Shown here in pieces: positions 7,631 through 14,906 of a DNA stretch of 64,000 bases (its first letter is position 1; every line of letters starts with the position of its first letter). The stretch lies in the NCBI GenBank assembly GCA_963764585.1, contig CAVXTB010000003.1, positions 558,001 to 622,000 on the forward strand, given 5' to 3'. The notes under the pieces are model-generated. The model was given only the letters and a program-made list of their open reading frames with translations, was not told the origin of the DNA and did not search any database. The DNA comes from JAOPZW01 sp963764585. GTDB taxonomy: Bacteria; Actinomycetota; Thermoleophilia; Solirubrobacterales; Solirubrobacteraceae. The position numbers were made by a program, and so were the translations under genes.

Positions 7631-9196
7631 ATGCGTGGCACGAGAGACACGCCGGCCGGCGCCGAGTGGATTACGATCGCGAGCGTGGTGCTCGAGCCGC
7701 GTGCCGAGAGCGGGCTCCGGGACGTTCGGGTCGCGATCGTCGGCGCGGGATTCGGCGACATCGGCACCGCGATCAGGCTGTGCGAGGCCGGATACGAGGA
7801 TCTGGTGATCCTCGAGCGTGACGACGGGCTCGGCGGGACGTGGTGGGCGAACACATACCCGGGCTGTGCGTGCGACGTCGCGGCGCACCTGTACTCGTTC
7901 TCGTTCGCGCTGAACCCGGACTGGAGCCGCTTCTTCGCTCCGCAGGCCGAGATCCTTGGCTACCTCCGGCACGTTGCCCGCGACCGCGGGATCGAGCCCC
8001 TGATCAGGTACGGCACGGAGGTGACCGGGGCGAGGTGGGACGAGCACGCGAGCCGCTGGCGCGTGGAGACCGATCGCGGGGCCTTCTCGGCGCAGGTGCT
8101 GGTGTCCGCCGCCGGCGGACTCACCGAGCCGAAGCTGCCCGCCGTGCCCGGTCTGGACAGCTTCGCCGGGACGATGTTCCACTCTGCGCGGTGGGACCAC
8201 GGGCACGACCTGAGCGGCGAGCGCGTGGGCGTGATCGGGACAGGGTCGACGGCGTCGCAGATCGTCCCGGAGGTTCAGAAGTACGCCGGGCGGCTGACGG
8301 TCTTCCAGCGCAGCCCGGGGTGGGTGCTCCCCCGCCTGGACCATCCGCACAGCGACTTCCAGAAGCTGCTGCTGCGCCGGTTCCCGGTGCTGCAGCGCGC
8401 GCTCCGGTCCGCGATCTACTACAACAACGAGCTCCTCATCCTCGGTCTCGTCCGGCGCCCGCGGCTGCTGGCCGGGCTTGAGCGCCTCGCGCTCGGCTAT
8501 CTGAAGCGGCAGGTTCCGGACGCGGAGATCCGTGCGAAGCTGACCCCCGAGTACCGGATCGGCTGCAAGCGGATCATCATCAGCAGCGACTTCCTCGAGA
8601 CGTTCATGAAGCCCAACGTCGAGCTCGTGACCGAGGGGATCCGGGAGGTCGTGCCGGACGGCATCGTCACGAGGGACGGCCGCAGGATCGAGTTGGACAC
8701 GATCGTGTTCGCCACCGGGTTCGACGTGATGAACCCGCCGCACTTCCGCCACGTCGTCGGCCGCGGCGGGCGGAGCATCCGCGAGGTCTGGGACGAGGAC
8801 GGCGTCCGCGCCTACCTCGGGACCGTGATCCCCGGGTTCCCCAACCACTTCGTCCTGCTGGGCCCGAACACCGCGAGCGGCAACAACTCCGCGCTGCAGC
8901 CGATCGAGGCGCAGATCAGGTTCGCGATCGACGCGCTGCGCGCGATGGACGCGCGGGGCGCGACGGCGGTCGACGTGCGCCGCGAGGTCATGGAGCGCTT
9001 CGACGACGAGATCCAGCGGCGGCTGGCCCCGACCGTCTGGAACAGCGGCGGCTGTCACTCGTGGTACGTGGGCCCCGACGGGCGGAACTTCACGATCTGG
9101 CCCGCGTTCGCCAACGAGTACAAGCGGCGGCTCGCGCGGTTCGACCCGGCCGAGTTCGAGCTGACGAGCGCACCGGTCGCAGTGGCCATGGGCTGA
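7631..9196 (+). CDS. flavin-containing (Baeyer-Villiger type) monooxygenase
   Basis: From ATG 7631 the protein has 521 residues. It has an FAD Rossmann motif (VAIVGAGFGDIG), the Baeyer-Villiger fingerprint FAGTMFHSARWDH (form FxGxxxHxxxWD), and a second NADPH Rossmann motif, VIGTGSTASQ. Such enzymes insert oxygen into ketones or oxidise soft heteroatoms using NADPH and O2. The frame is open upstream to 7481, but that part overlaps the dispersed repeat and has no family resemblance; a GTG at 7685 is another possible start. The final glycine of the first Rossmann motif is kept, but the usual Ala/Ser before it is replaced by Asp-Ile, which is slightly odd. Confidence 0.88.
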   Translation: MRGTRDTPAGAEWITIASVVLEPRAESGLRDVRVAIVGAGFGDIGTAIRLCEAGYEDLVILERDDGLGGTWWANTYPGCACDVAAHLYSFSFALNPDWSRFFAPQAEILGYLRHVARDRGIEPLIRYGTEVTGARWDEHASRWRVETDRGAFSAQVLVSAAGGLTEPKLPAVPGLDSFAGTMFHSARWDHGHDLSGERVGVIGTGSTASQIVPEVQKYAGRLTVFQRSPGWVLPRLDHPHSDFQKLLLRRFPVLQRALRSAIYYNNELLILGLVRRPRLLAGLERLALGYLKRQVPDAEIRAKLTPEYRIGCKRIIISSDFLETFMKPNVELVTEGIREVVPDGIVTRDGRRIELDTIVFATGFDVMNPPHFRHVVGRGGRSIREVWDEDGVRAYLGTVIPGFPNHFVLLGPNTASGNNSALQPIEAQIRFAIDALRAMDARGATAVDVRREVMERFDDEIQRRLAPTVWNSGGCHSWYVGPDGRNFTIWPAFANEYKRRLARFDPAEFELTSAPVAVAMG

Positions 9197-9320
9197 TTGC
9201 TGCACACATGCGCGCGCTGGGCCCGCGGCTCGCGGACTCCGCCCGGCACGCCCAGCGCCGAGAACATCGACTGCGGGCGTCCTTGCGTTCCAAGGAACTC
9301 CTCAGCGACGCGCTGCGGCC

Positions 9321-9623
9321 TTGTCCAGATGGGGCGCGTCGGCCCCGGCGAAGTACCTCCGGGTCCTCACGGTCGTCCCACACGCCGCCCAGGCGCTCGT
9401 GGCCGTCCTCGTCGACGACGACCTCGTATTGGTCCCTCGACGCCGGCGGCCCCCACCGCAAGGACTGGGCTGGAGCTACGAGCAGCCCCTCCCCGACGTC
9501 GTCGCGATCGCCGCGCTGGGCGCCTTCTGGGACGAGCGCGTCGACGTGTCCCTCGACGGCGAGCGCCGCGAGCGACCGGGCGGCGCGGTCGCCGAGGCGC
9601 TGCGTGACGAGTTCAGCGTCTGA
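9321..9623 (+). pseudogene. possible DUF427-family fragment
   Basis: The last 60 or so residues (GWSYEQPLPDVVAIAALGAF, then DRVDV-like and DGERRERPGG) resemble the C-terminal half of DUF427 proteins, which have W.Y..P.P...aIaGhvaFy..rvDv.vDGe. The N-terminal half of that domain is missing and the preceding residues do not fit it. I read this as a decayed fragment between the monooxygenase and the aminotransferase. A frameshift upstream is also possible. The match is by memory and only moderately sure. Confidence 0.4.
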
Positions 9624-9675
9624 GCGGGCGATCGCTGCGGGAAGGTTCCGGCGCCGCTCGCGTCCTCGGTTTCGC

Positions 9676-10872
9676 GTGACCGATCTCCTCTCCGCCGACA
9701 ACCTCCACGTCGCCGACCGCCTGCGCGGCGTTCGCTCCTCGCCCGTGCGCGAACTCCTCGCGCTCACCGCGTTGCCGGGCGTCATCTCGTTCGCCGGTGG
9801 CCTGCCCGCGCCCGAGCTGTTCGACCTCGAGGGGCTCTCGGCCGCCTTCGCCGCGGCGCTGGCGGCCGGGCCCCGCTCGCTGCAGTACTCGACCACCGAA
9901 GGCGACCCCGCGCTGCGCGAGGCCGTCGCGGCACGGCTGACAGCGCGCGGGCTCGCCACCGAGGCCGACGATCTGCTCATCACCAGCGGGTCGCAGCAGG
10001 CGCTCACGCTCGTCGCGGCGGTGGCGCTCGATCCCGGCGCGCCCGTGCTCGTCGAGGAGCCTTCGTACTTCGCCGCCATCCAGGCCTTCCAGCTCGCGGG
10101 CGCCGACGTGATCCCGGTCCCCTGCGATGACGAGGGCCTGGACCCGGACGCGGTCCTCGCGCTGGCCATGCGCCACCGCGCGCGGCTGCTGTTCACGGTG
10201 CCGACCTTCCAGAACCCCACCGGCCGGACGCTGCCACCGGCGCGGCGCGAGGCGCTCGTCGACGCCGCGGAGCGCGCCGGGCTCTGGATCGTGGAGGACG
10301 ACCCCTACAGCGAGCTGCGCTATCGCGGCGCGCCGGTCGCGCCGCTGGCAGCGCTGCCCGGCGCCGTGGATCGCGTCATCGCGCTGTCGACCCTGTCGAA
10401 GGTCGCGGCGCCCGGCCTACGGATCGGTTGGGTGCGTGCGCCGCGCGCGCTGCGCGGCCCGCTGACGATCGCCAAGCAGGCGGCCGACCTGCACTCCTCC
10501 ACGATCGACCAGGCCGCTGCCGCCCGCTGGCTGGCGGGCGTCGATCTCGACGCCCACCTGACCACGCTGCGGCGGCTGTACGGCGAGCGACGCGACGCCC
10601 TCGTGGACGGGCTGGCCGAGGCGCTCCCGCCGGGCTCGGTGCACAACCGCCCCGACGGAGGAATGTTCGTGTGGGCACGCCTGCCGGACGGCTGGGACGC
10701 CGAGCAGTTGCTGCACCGGGCGCTCGCGCGCGCCGTCGCCTTCGTCCCCGGCTACCCGTTCCACGCCGGCGAGCCCGACCGCGCCACGCTGCGGCTGTCG
10801 TTCACGGCGCACTCGCCTGCGGAGATCGCGACTGGATTGGCGCGCCTGCGGGAGGCGTGGCTCACGACGTGA
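9676..10872 (+). CDS. PLP-dependent aminotransferase, class I/II (2-aminoadipate / MocR-like group)
   Basis: From GTG 9676 the protein has 398 residues and a full fold-type I aminotransferase. VISFAGGLPAPELFD is near the N-terminus, then the ITSGSQQAL cofactor region, FTVPTFQNPTGRTL (about residues 174-187), DDPYSELRY, the Schiff-base lysine in LSK (Lys242), and the carboxylate-binding Arg in RLSFTAHSP. GGLP at the N-terminus and NPTG are typical of the LysN/2-aminoadipate and aromatic group. The amino acid substrate cannot be decided. The frame is open upstream to 9061, but that overlaps other sequence and has no homology. Confidence 0.88.
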   Translation: MTDLLSADNLHVADRLRGVRSSPVRELLALTALPGVISFAGGLPAPELFDLEGLSAAFAAALAAGPRSLQYSTTEGDPALREAVAARLTARGLATEADDLLITSGSQQALTLVAAVALDPGAPVLVEEPSYFAAIQAFQLAGADVIPVPCDDEGLDPDAVLALAMRHRARLLFTVPTFQNPTGRTLPPARREALVDAAERAGLWIVEDDPYSELRYRGAPVAPLAALPGAVDRVIALSTLSKVAAPGLRIGWVRAPRALRGPLTIAKQAADLHSSTIDQAAAARWLAGVDLDAHLTTLRRLYGERRDALVDGLAEALPPGSVHNRPDGGMFVWARLPDGWDAEQLLHRALARAVAFVPGYPFHAGEPDRATLRLSFTAHSPAEIATGLARLREAWLTT

Positions 10873-11098
10873 GGTGTACCGGCAGCGTCGCGATCCGAGC
10901 GCCAGACCGACGATCCAGCAGCAGCCGGTTGACGTCCTGCAGGTAGCCGAGGCGCCGGAAGTCGGCGACGTCCATGCGCCGGCGCACAGTCACCGGCGTC
11001 CTCGAGGCGCTCGAAGTCCAGCCGATCGCGCCCGACCGATAGCCGTCGCGCGTGCCGCACCTCATGTGGCCCTCGCGGCGATACGGGCAATAACCCAT
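10862..11098 (-). other. 78-codon frame overlapping repeat copy 3
   Basis: A frame read leftwards from an ATG at 11098 starts with MGYCPYRREGH, which is inside the repeat, and ends in FRRLGYLQDVNRLLLD and RIATLPVHLTS. The FRRLGYLQDVNR segment looks protein-like and reminds me of short conserved proteins seen in actinobacteria and phages, but I cannot name the family. The N-terminal part is repeat-derived. It could be a fragment whose true start is at Met 10974 or nearby. Confidence 0.25.
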
Positions 11099-11170
11099 GT
11101 AGTCGGCAAGGCGATCGGGTCGTCGCGTCGGGCTCGACGGGGCGCCGGCTGCTGGTTGAGGACGACCATG
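11042..11170. repeat. dispersed repeat, copy 3 (partial)
   Basis: 11042-11170 matches 7321-7443 of copy 2, sharing CGTCGCGCGTGCCGCA, GTGGCCCTCGCGGCGAT and CGGGCAATAACCCATGTAG. It ends near GGTTGAGGACGA, a string that copy 1 keeps but copy 2 has altered. The right half seen in copies 1 and 2 is absent here. Confidence 0.7.
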
Positions 11171-11286
11171 GCGCCTCCGGCAGGACGCCCATATCGACCC
11201 GCTCGCCCGCTGGCCGACGACTCGGCAGCCGCCGTGACGACGTCCGAGCCGCTGCTATTCAGCGCCCCACGGACCCGACAACCGAG

Positions 11287-11782
11287 TCACACGCTCGTGC
11301 GCTTGGACCGGCGCGAGCGCCCGATGTCCAGCCCCGCCGCCGCGCGACTGGGGTCACGCAAGTGGCGCACGCGCCGCCTCCGATACAGCAGGCGCTGAAC
11401 GTAGAGCGTCGCCATGCCGGCTGCCATGATCGACGCGAGGTTGATCGCGAGCTGCGCGATCGAGCCGCGCCACGCGTGCCAGTCCCCGTAGGCGGCGGCG
11501 ACGCCGATGTTGGCTGCCGCCGGGATCGTCGTGACCGAGATCAACACCCCGATGAGCGCGCCCGACTTCGCCGTGCTCAGCGACAGCATCCCCGCCACGC
11601 CCGAGGTCCGACAACGTGACGCTGGCGTCCTCGCGCGCGACGTCCGCGAGGATCACGTCCCCCGCGGGCTCCTGCGCGGCGCCGGGAAGCCAGATCACGT
11701 TACAGACCGACTCGCTCTCGCGCAGCATCCCGAGCGCCAGCTCAGAGACCTCTCGGGGAGCGACGATCCGCATGTGGACCAT
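11287..11782 (-). pseudogene. DUF389 membrane protein with large internal deletion
   Basis: The N-terminal part from Met 11782 (MVHMRIVAPREVSELALGML to ASVTLSDL) is the soluble ferredoxin-like region of DUF389 proteins. The C-terminal part (VAGMLSLSTAKSGALIGVLI to YVQRLLYRRRR) is the last transmembrane region of the same family. They meet near 11610 in different frames, and the central 200 or so residues with several membrane segments are gone. DUF389 proteins are membrane proteins of unknown function. This copy cannot make a normal product. Confidence 0.8.
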
Positions 11783-12287
11783 CGCCGGAGCGTATCCCGC
11801 GAGGAGCCTCGATCCGCGCGCGCTGGGTACGCGCACCGGCGGGGGCACCGAACGACGCTCTGCTCGACGACCCCACCGGGAGCGAAGATCGCCACGCGCG
11901 CACGAGGGCGCCAGCCAGGTGATGCCGCAGGGCCCTCGGCGTCACCTCCGGCGAGCCGACAAGCGCGGCGAATCGTGCGGACGACGACAGCGGCTCGACC
12001 GGCGACACTGCCGCGTATCCCCGTACGCCGTCATGAAGCACGGCCGCAATGTGCCCCAATCGTCGAAAGGGGCACTCTCGCTTTCGCCGGTGAGCAGGCG
12101 CGCTGCCCCGATCAGCCTGCGCCGCTCCTTAGCCTCGAAGCGACAGCGCGGCTGCGCATGGTCCCGCCCTTCGCGCGAAGGCGTGGTAACTACCGAGCCC
12201 GACCCGTGCCGTGCCCCGATGCCGGGGTGCAGGCCCGGTGGCAGCTTGCAACTAACGTAACTAGCCCCGGATGGAAGGGGGGTCGTC

Positions 12288-12530
12288 ATGACCCCGAACA
12301 TGGGCACAGTCGACCGCGGTCTTCGGGCTTTCGTGGTCGCGCCAGTCGCCATCGCGGGGGCGGTCATTGTCGGCGTCGGGACACTCGGCGGCGTCATCGC
12401 CTTCGTCGTCGCCGGGATCATGCTGGTGACGGCGCTCGCGGGGTTCTGCCCGACCTACACCGCCGTCGGGATCTCGACCGACCCGCGACTGCACCGCGTC
12501 GGCCATCGCCTACGCGGCGGCCACGCCTAG
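12288..12530 (+). CDS. DUF2892 (YgaP-type transmembrane) protein
   Basis: This 80-residue protein has two hydrophobic helices, separated by GVGTLGG and ending in ALAGFCPTYTAVGIST. The fold and the ..GxCPxY.. segment are typical of DUF2892, the membrane domain that in E. coli YgaP is fused to a rhodanese. A separate rhodanese is encoded at 2655-3044. GGAAGGGGGG precedes the ATG. It is the first gene of a plus-strand cassette of redox and stress proteins ending at 14384. The role of the domain is not settled. Confidence 0.75.
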   Translation: MTPNMGTVDRGLRAFVVAPVAIAGAVIVGVGTLGGVIAFVVAGIMLVTALAGFCPTYTAVGISTDPRLHRVGHRLRGGHA

Positions 12531-12571
12531 TGCACGGGGCTAGGCGCTGTCGTGTCCAGCGAGGTTGCGTG

Positions 12572-13288
12572 ATGCAGCTCGAGCAACGAGACAAGGAGCT
12601 CGCCGCGATCGGCGCGAGCATCGGGTGCAACTGCCGGCCCTGCATCGAGCACCACATCCCGGCGGGCCGCGAGAGCGGGCTCACCGAAGCAGACCTGGCC
12701 GACGCGGTCGCAACCGCGCGAGCCATCCGCGATGAGGCGATCGAGCTGCTCGCGCCGAGGGTCGACGAGCTCCTCGGGGGCGACAGCGTTCGCTGCGAAC
12801 CGGCGCCAGTCGCCGAGACCTCGCGGCCACACGTGCTGGTCGCCATGGGCGCGAGCGTGGGCGCGAACTCACATCCGTTGCTCGATCGCCACATCGCTGC
12901 CGCCCTCGAGCTCGGACTGAGCCCCGCAGAAATCGCCGCGGCGACCCGGATGGCCGGCTACGTCCAGAAGCGCGCAAGCGGGATGACAGCCGACAAGGCG
13001 GCGCACACGCTCGAGGAGCTGGCCGGCGTCGCCGGCGGCGCGACGGCCAAGAGCTCACCACAGAACACCCAACGACTGAAGGAGACCGACATGACGCGCA
13101 AGTACCTCGACTGCCGCGAGCACCCCGACGACACCGGCTGCACGCTCTATCTCTCCGGCGAAGAGGACGACGTCCTCCAAGCCGTTGCCGAGCACGCCGC
13201 CTCGGTCCACCGCATGCAGGACACGCCTGAGCTACGCGAGCGGTTTCGCAGCATGTTGAAGGACGAAGCTGCGCCGTCGCACGCCTGA
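12572..13288 (+). CDS. duplicated CMD/AhpD-like protein with fused DUF1059 domain
   Basis: Residues 1-165 contain two CMD half-domains. The first has the AhpD-type redox site C21-R-P-C24-I-E-H-H28 after IGASIGCN. The second has the matching segment MGASVGANSHPLLDRHI, where the cysteines are lost. Such proteins are thiol peroxidase or decarboxylase relatives. The frame continues without a stop through TAKSSPQNTQ into a DUF1059 domain (MTRKYLDCREHPDDTGC to RSMLKDE). That domain has its own ATG at 13091 with AAGGAG upstream, so it may be made separately as a 65-residue protein. The linker looks like former intergenic sequence. Confidence 0.75.
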   Translation: MQLEQRDKELAAIGASIGCNCRPCIEHHIPAGRESGLTEADLADAVATARAIRDEAIELLAPRVDELLGGDSVRCEPAPVAETSRPHVLVAMGASVGANSHPLLDRHIAAALELGLSPAEIAAATRMAGYVQKRASGMTADKAAHTLEELAGVAGGATAKSSPQNTQRLKETDMTRKYLDCREHPDDTGCTLYLSGEEDDVLQAVAEHAASVHRMQDTPELRERFRSMLKDEAAPSHA

Positions 13289-13317
13289 AGGAAACCACCC
13301 CGAGCGGAGGTGGAATC

Positions 13318-13671
13318 ATGAACGTCGCACAAGTAATTCCCCTGGCTGACACGTGGGGCATGCACGGCGACATCGGCACGGGCTGGTGGATCGTCATGGT
13401 CGTCGCGATGGTGCTGTTCTGGGGAGCGATCTGGCTCGGTATCGCCTGGTTGATCAGAGGCTCCGCGCGCGGCTGGTCGGCGCCCTGGGAAAGGCTCGCC
13501 AGCAGGGAGAGCCCCGTGGACATCCTCGAGCGTCGCTTCGCCGAGGGTGAGATCTCCGCAGAGGACTACCGAGCCCGCCGGGAGGTGCTCGTCAATAGGA
13601 CCGCCGAGTCGAACGGTGCGCACAAGGACGAGGCGCCGACCGCGACTGGAGCAGAAGAAACGAAACAGTGA
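13318..13671 (+). CDS. SHOCT-domain membrane protein
   Basis: This 117-residue protein has one transmembrane helix (about residues 22-47, WWIVMVVAMVLFWGAIWLGI). The C-terminal SHOCT motif is SPVDILERRFAEGEISAEDY, a short domain often found at protein ends and thought to aid oligomerisation. GGAGGTGGAATC precedes the ATG. The stop overlaps the GTG start of the next gene (GTGA), so the two are translationally coupled. It belongs to the redox/stress cassette; its specific job is unknown. Confidence 0.8.
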   Translation: MNVAQVIPLADTWGMHGDIGTGWWIVMVVAMVLFWGAIWLGIAWLIRGSARGWSAPWERLASRESPVDILERRFAEGEISAEDYRARREVLVNRTAESNGAHKDEAPTATGAEETKQ

Positions 13672-13919
13672 AGAAGAAGCTGATCATCGGATTGCTGGCC
13701 GTCGGCGCCGCGCTGGCGCTGCGGCCAGTGGTCAAGCGCCGCATCGTTCAGAAGATGCGCGAGCACTGCGAGCAGATGATGGAGCAGTTCGCAGGCCGCA
13801 GCGAGACGACAGGTCACGAGGCCACAGGCCCCGAGGCGGGGCGTCAGAAGATGCGCGAGCACTGCGGGCAGATGGCCGCGCAGCACGAAGAGCGCAGCGA
13901 GCCGGTCGCGACGGCGTAA
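13668..13919 (+). CDS. small protein with a duplicated QKMREHCxQM segment
   Basis: From GTG 13668 the protein has 83 residues. A hydrophobic N-terminal helix (KKKLIIGLLAVGAALAL) is followed by two copies of QKMREHC(E/G)QM. At the DNA level, 13749-13778 and 13845-13874 differ by one base in 30, so the duplication is recent or maintained. The Cys in each copy fits the redox setting of the cassette. I know no named family. It is coupled to the SHOCT gene by a 4-base overlap. Confidence 0.6.
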   Translation: MKKKLIIGLLAVGAALALRPVVKRRIVQKMREHCEQMMEQFAGRSETTGHEATGPEAGRQKMREHCGQMAAQHEERSEPVATA

Positions 13920-13982
13920 CAGAGCCTCAACGCCGCATCTGTGCCCGACGCGTGCGCGGCTGGAGCGAAAGGAACATCTGAG

Positions 13983-14384
13983 ATGGCATCGGTGAAGCTC
14001 ATTCCCGAGGACGAGGCGACCGGCAAGGTCAAAGCGCTCTACGACGAGATCAAGGCGAAGCTCGGGACCGACTTCGTCCCGAACCTCTACAAGGCGATGG
14101 CGTCGAACCCTGAGTACCTCGAGGCCAACTGGCGCAAGGACCAGGCGGTCATGAGCGAGTCCAGGCGGCTCGACCCCCTGACCAAGGAGATCATCGCGGT
14201 CGCCGTCTCGGCGGTGAACGCCTGCCACTACTGACTGCAGGTCCACACTTCCGCGTTGCGGAAGTACGGGGTGGACGACGAGGCGATCGTCGAGCTGATG
14301 GCCGTGGTCGATCTCATGAGCGGCTACAACAAGCTGATGGACGGCCTCCAGGTCGAGCCCGACGAGAAGCCCTGGTACGGGTGA
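13983..14384 (+). CDS. AhpD/CMD-family protein with in-frame TGA at the CxxC site (selenoprotein candidate)
   Basis: Read through one TGA, this is a full-length 133-residue CMD/AhpD-like protein. It starts MASVKLIPEDEATGKVKALY and ends LQVEPDEKPWYG. The TGA (14232-14234, codon 84) replaces the second Cys of the family motif C-x-x-C-x-x-x-H: the sequence reads N-A-C81-H-Y-TGA-L-Q-V-H. All 49 codons after it are in frame and well conserved. A hairpin follows at 14241-14276. AhpD-like and CMD proteins with Sec at this site are among the selenoprotein families reported from bacterial surveys. If decoded, it is a CxxU thiol-selenol redox enzyme. The alternatives are a TGC-to-TGA mutation or a sequencing error. 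No sel genes are seen in the window. AAAGGA lies 9 bases before the ATG. Confidence 0.65.
14235..14276 (+). promoter_or_regulatory. candidate bacterial SECIS hairpin
   Basis: Directly after the TGA, GTCCAC (14241-14246) can pair with GTGGAC (14271-14276), and ACTTCCGC (14247-14254) pairs perfectly with GCGGAAGT (14258-14265). The apical loop is GTT, and there is a 5-base bulge on the 3' side. The loop starts with G, and 20 bases separate the TGA from it. This fits the published bacterial SECIS description (G in the first loop positions, 16-37 bases from UGA). The Leu codon in the loop is TTG, uncommon in this GC-rich sequence. Hairpins are common in GC-rich coding DNA, so this is suggestive only. 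Confidence 0.5.
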
Positions 14385-14906
14385 GGCGCAGCGCCAGAGT
14401 CGCCGTGAGCGACCCACAATCACGACACTGAAGCGGGGCTCGTCGGGGAAGCAGGAAATGCTGTCGCTTTCGCCTGCTTGCGGCGCTCTCGACGGCGTTC
14501 CATCTCGCGCCTGCTGCGGACGAGCACCGAGCCCGACGCGCCGCAGGCTCGCACCTTGTGCGGGTGGCAAAGCGACAGCGCCGCGAAGCTGATCGCGCGC
14601 GCCTGCTCCGGCGTGCACGCCGCAAGTGCTAGCGCGTCGAGTGTCGCGGGTCCGTCTAGCTTCGTCAGGTCAGGGAGCGGCTCGCCGCTTGGCTCAGTTC
14701 CGCGGTGGAGCGCTTCCGAAGCCCACGGCCACGACGACACGCCGCTGTGGGGCGCGCTTCGAGCCCGCGTCGCTGTCGCTGTGTCGAGGTTGGCATGAGA
14801 TCAGGAGCTGCCAAGGCGCGCCGGGGAGGCGATCGCATTGTCCGACGCGGCGAGGAAGGCGGGCGGGATGCTCGTCACCTTGGCCACGCGGGGATCGAGA
14901 TCGGCT
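14385..14906. other. space with one possible small minus-strand gene
   Basis: A minus-strand frame at 14420-14740 (106 codons) contains ALAACTPEQARAISFAALSL and RSRREMERRRERRKQ with spaced Cys residues, which looks more protein-like than a shadow frame. I cannot assign a family, and no good ribosome binding site was found. The remainder up to the MMPL gene shows nothing recognisable. Confidence 0.3.

Noticed and set aside
7256..9205. 649-codon open frame antisense to the monooxygenase gene
   Set aside because: Its composition is Arg/Pro/Asp-rich as expected from the opposite strand of GC-rich coding DNA, it has no domain, and the plus-strand gene has clear FAD and Baeyer-Villiger motifs.
2655..12530. 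rhodanese (2655) and DUF2892 (12288) as one split YgaP system
   Set aside because: They are 9 kb apart on opposite strands with unrelated neighbours, so there is no positional support.
14232..14384. treating the AhpD-like gene as simply ending at the TGA
   Set aside because: The 49 following codons keep the family sequence in frame, so a plain truncated gene explains the data less well than Sec decoding, a point mutation or an error.
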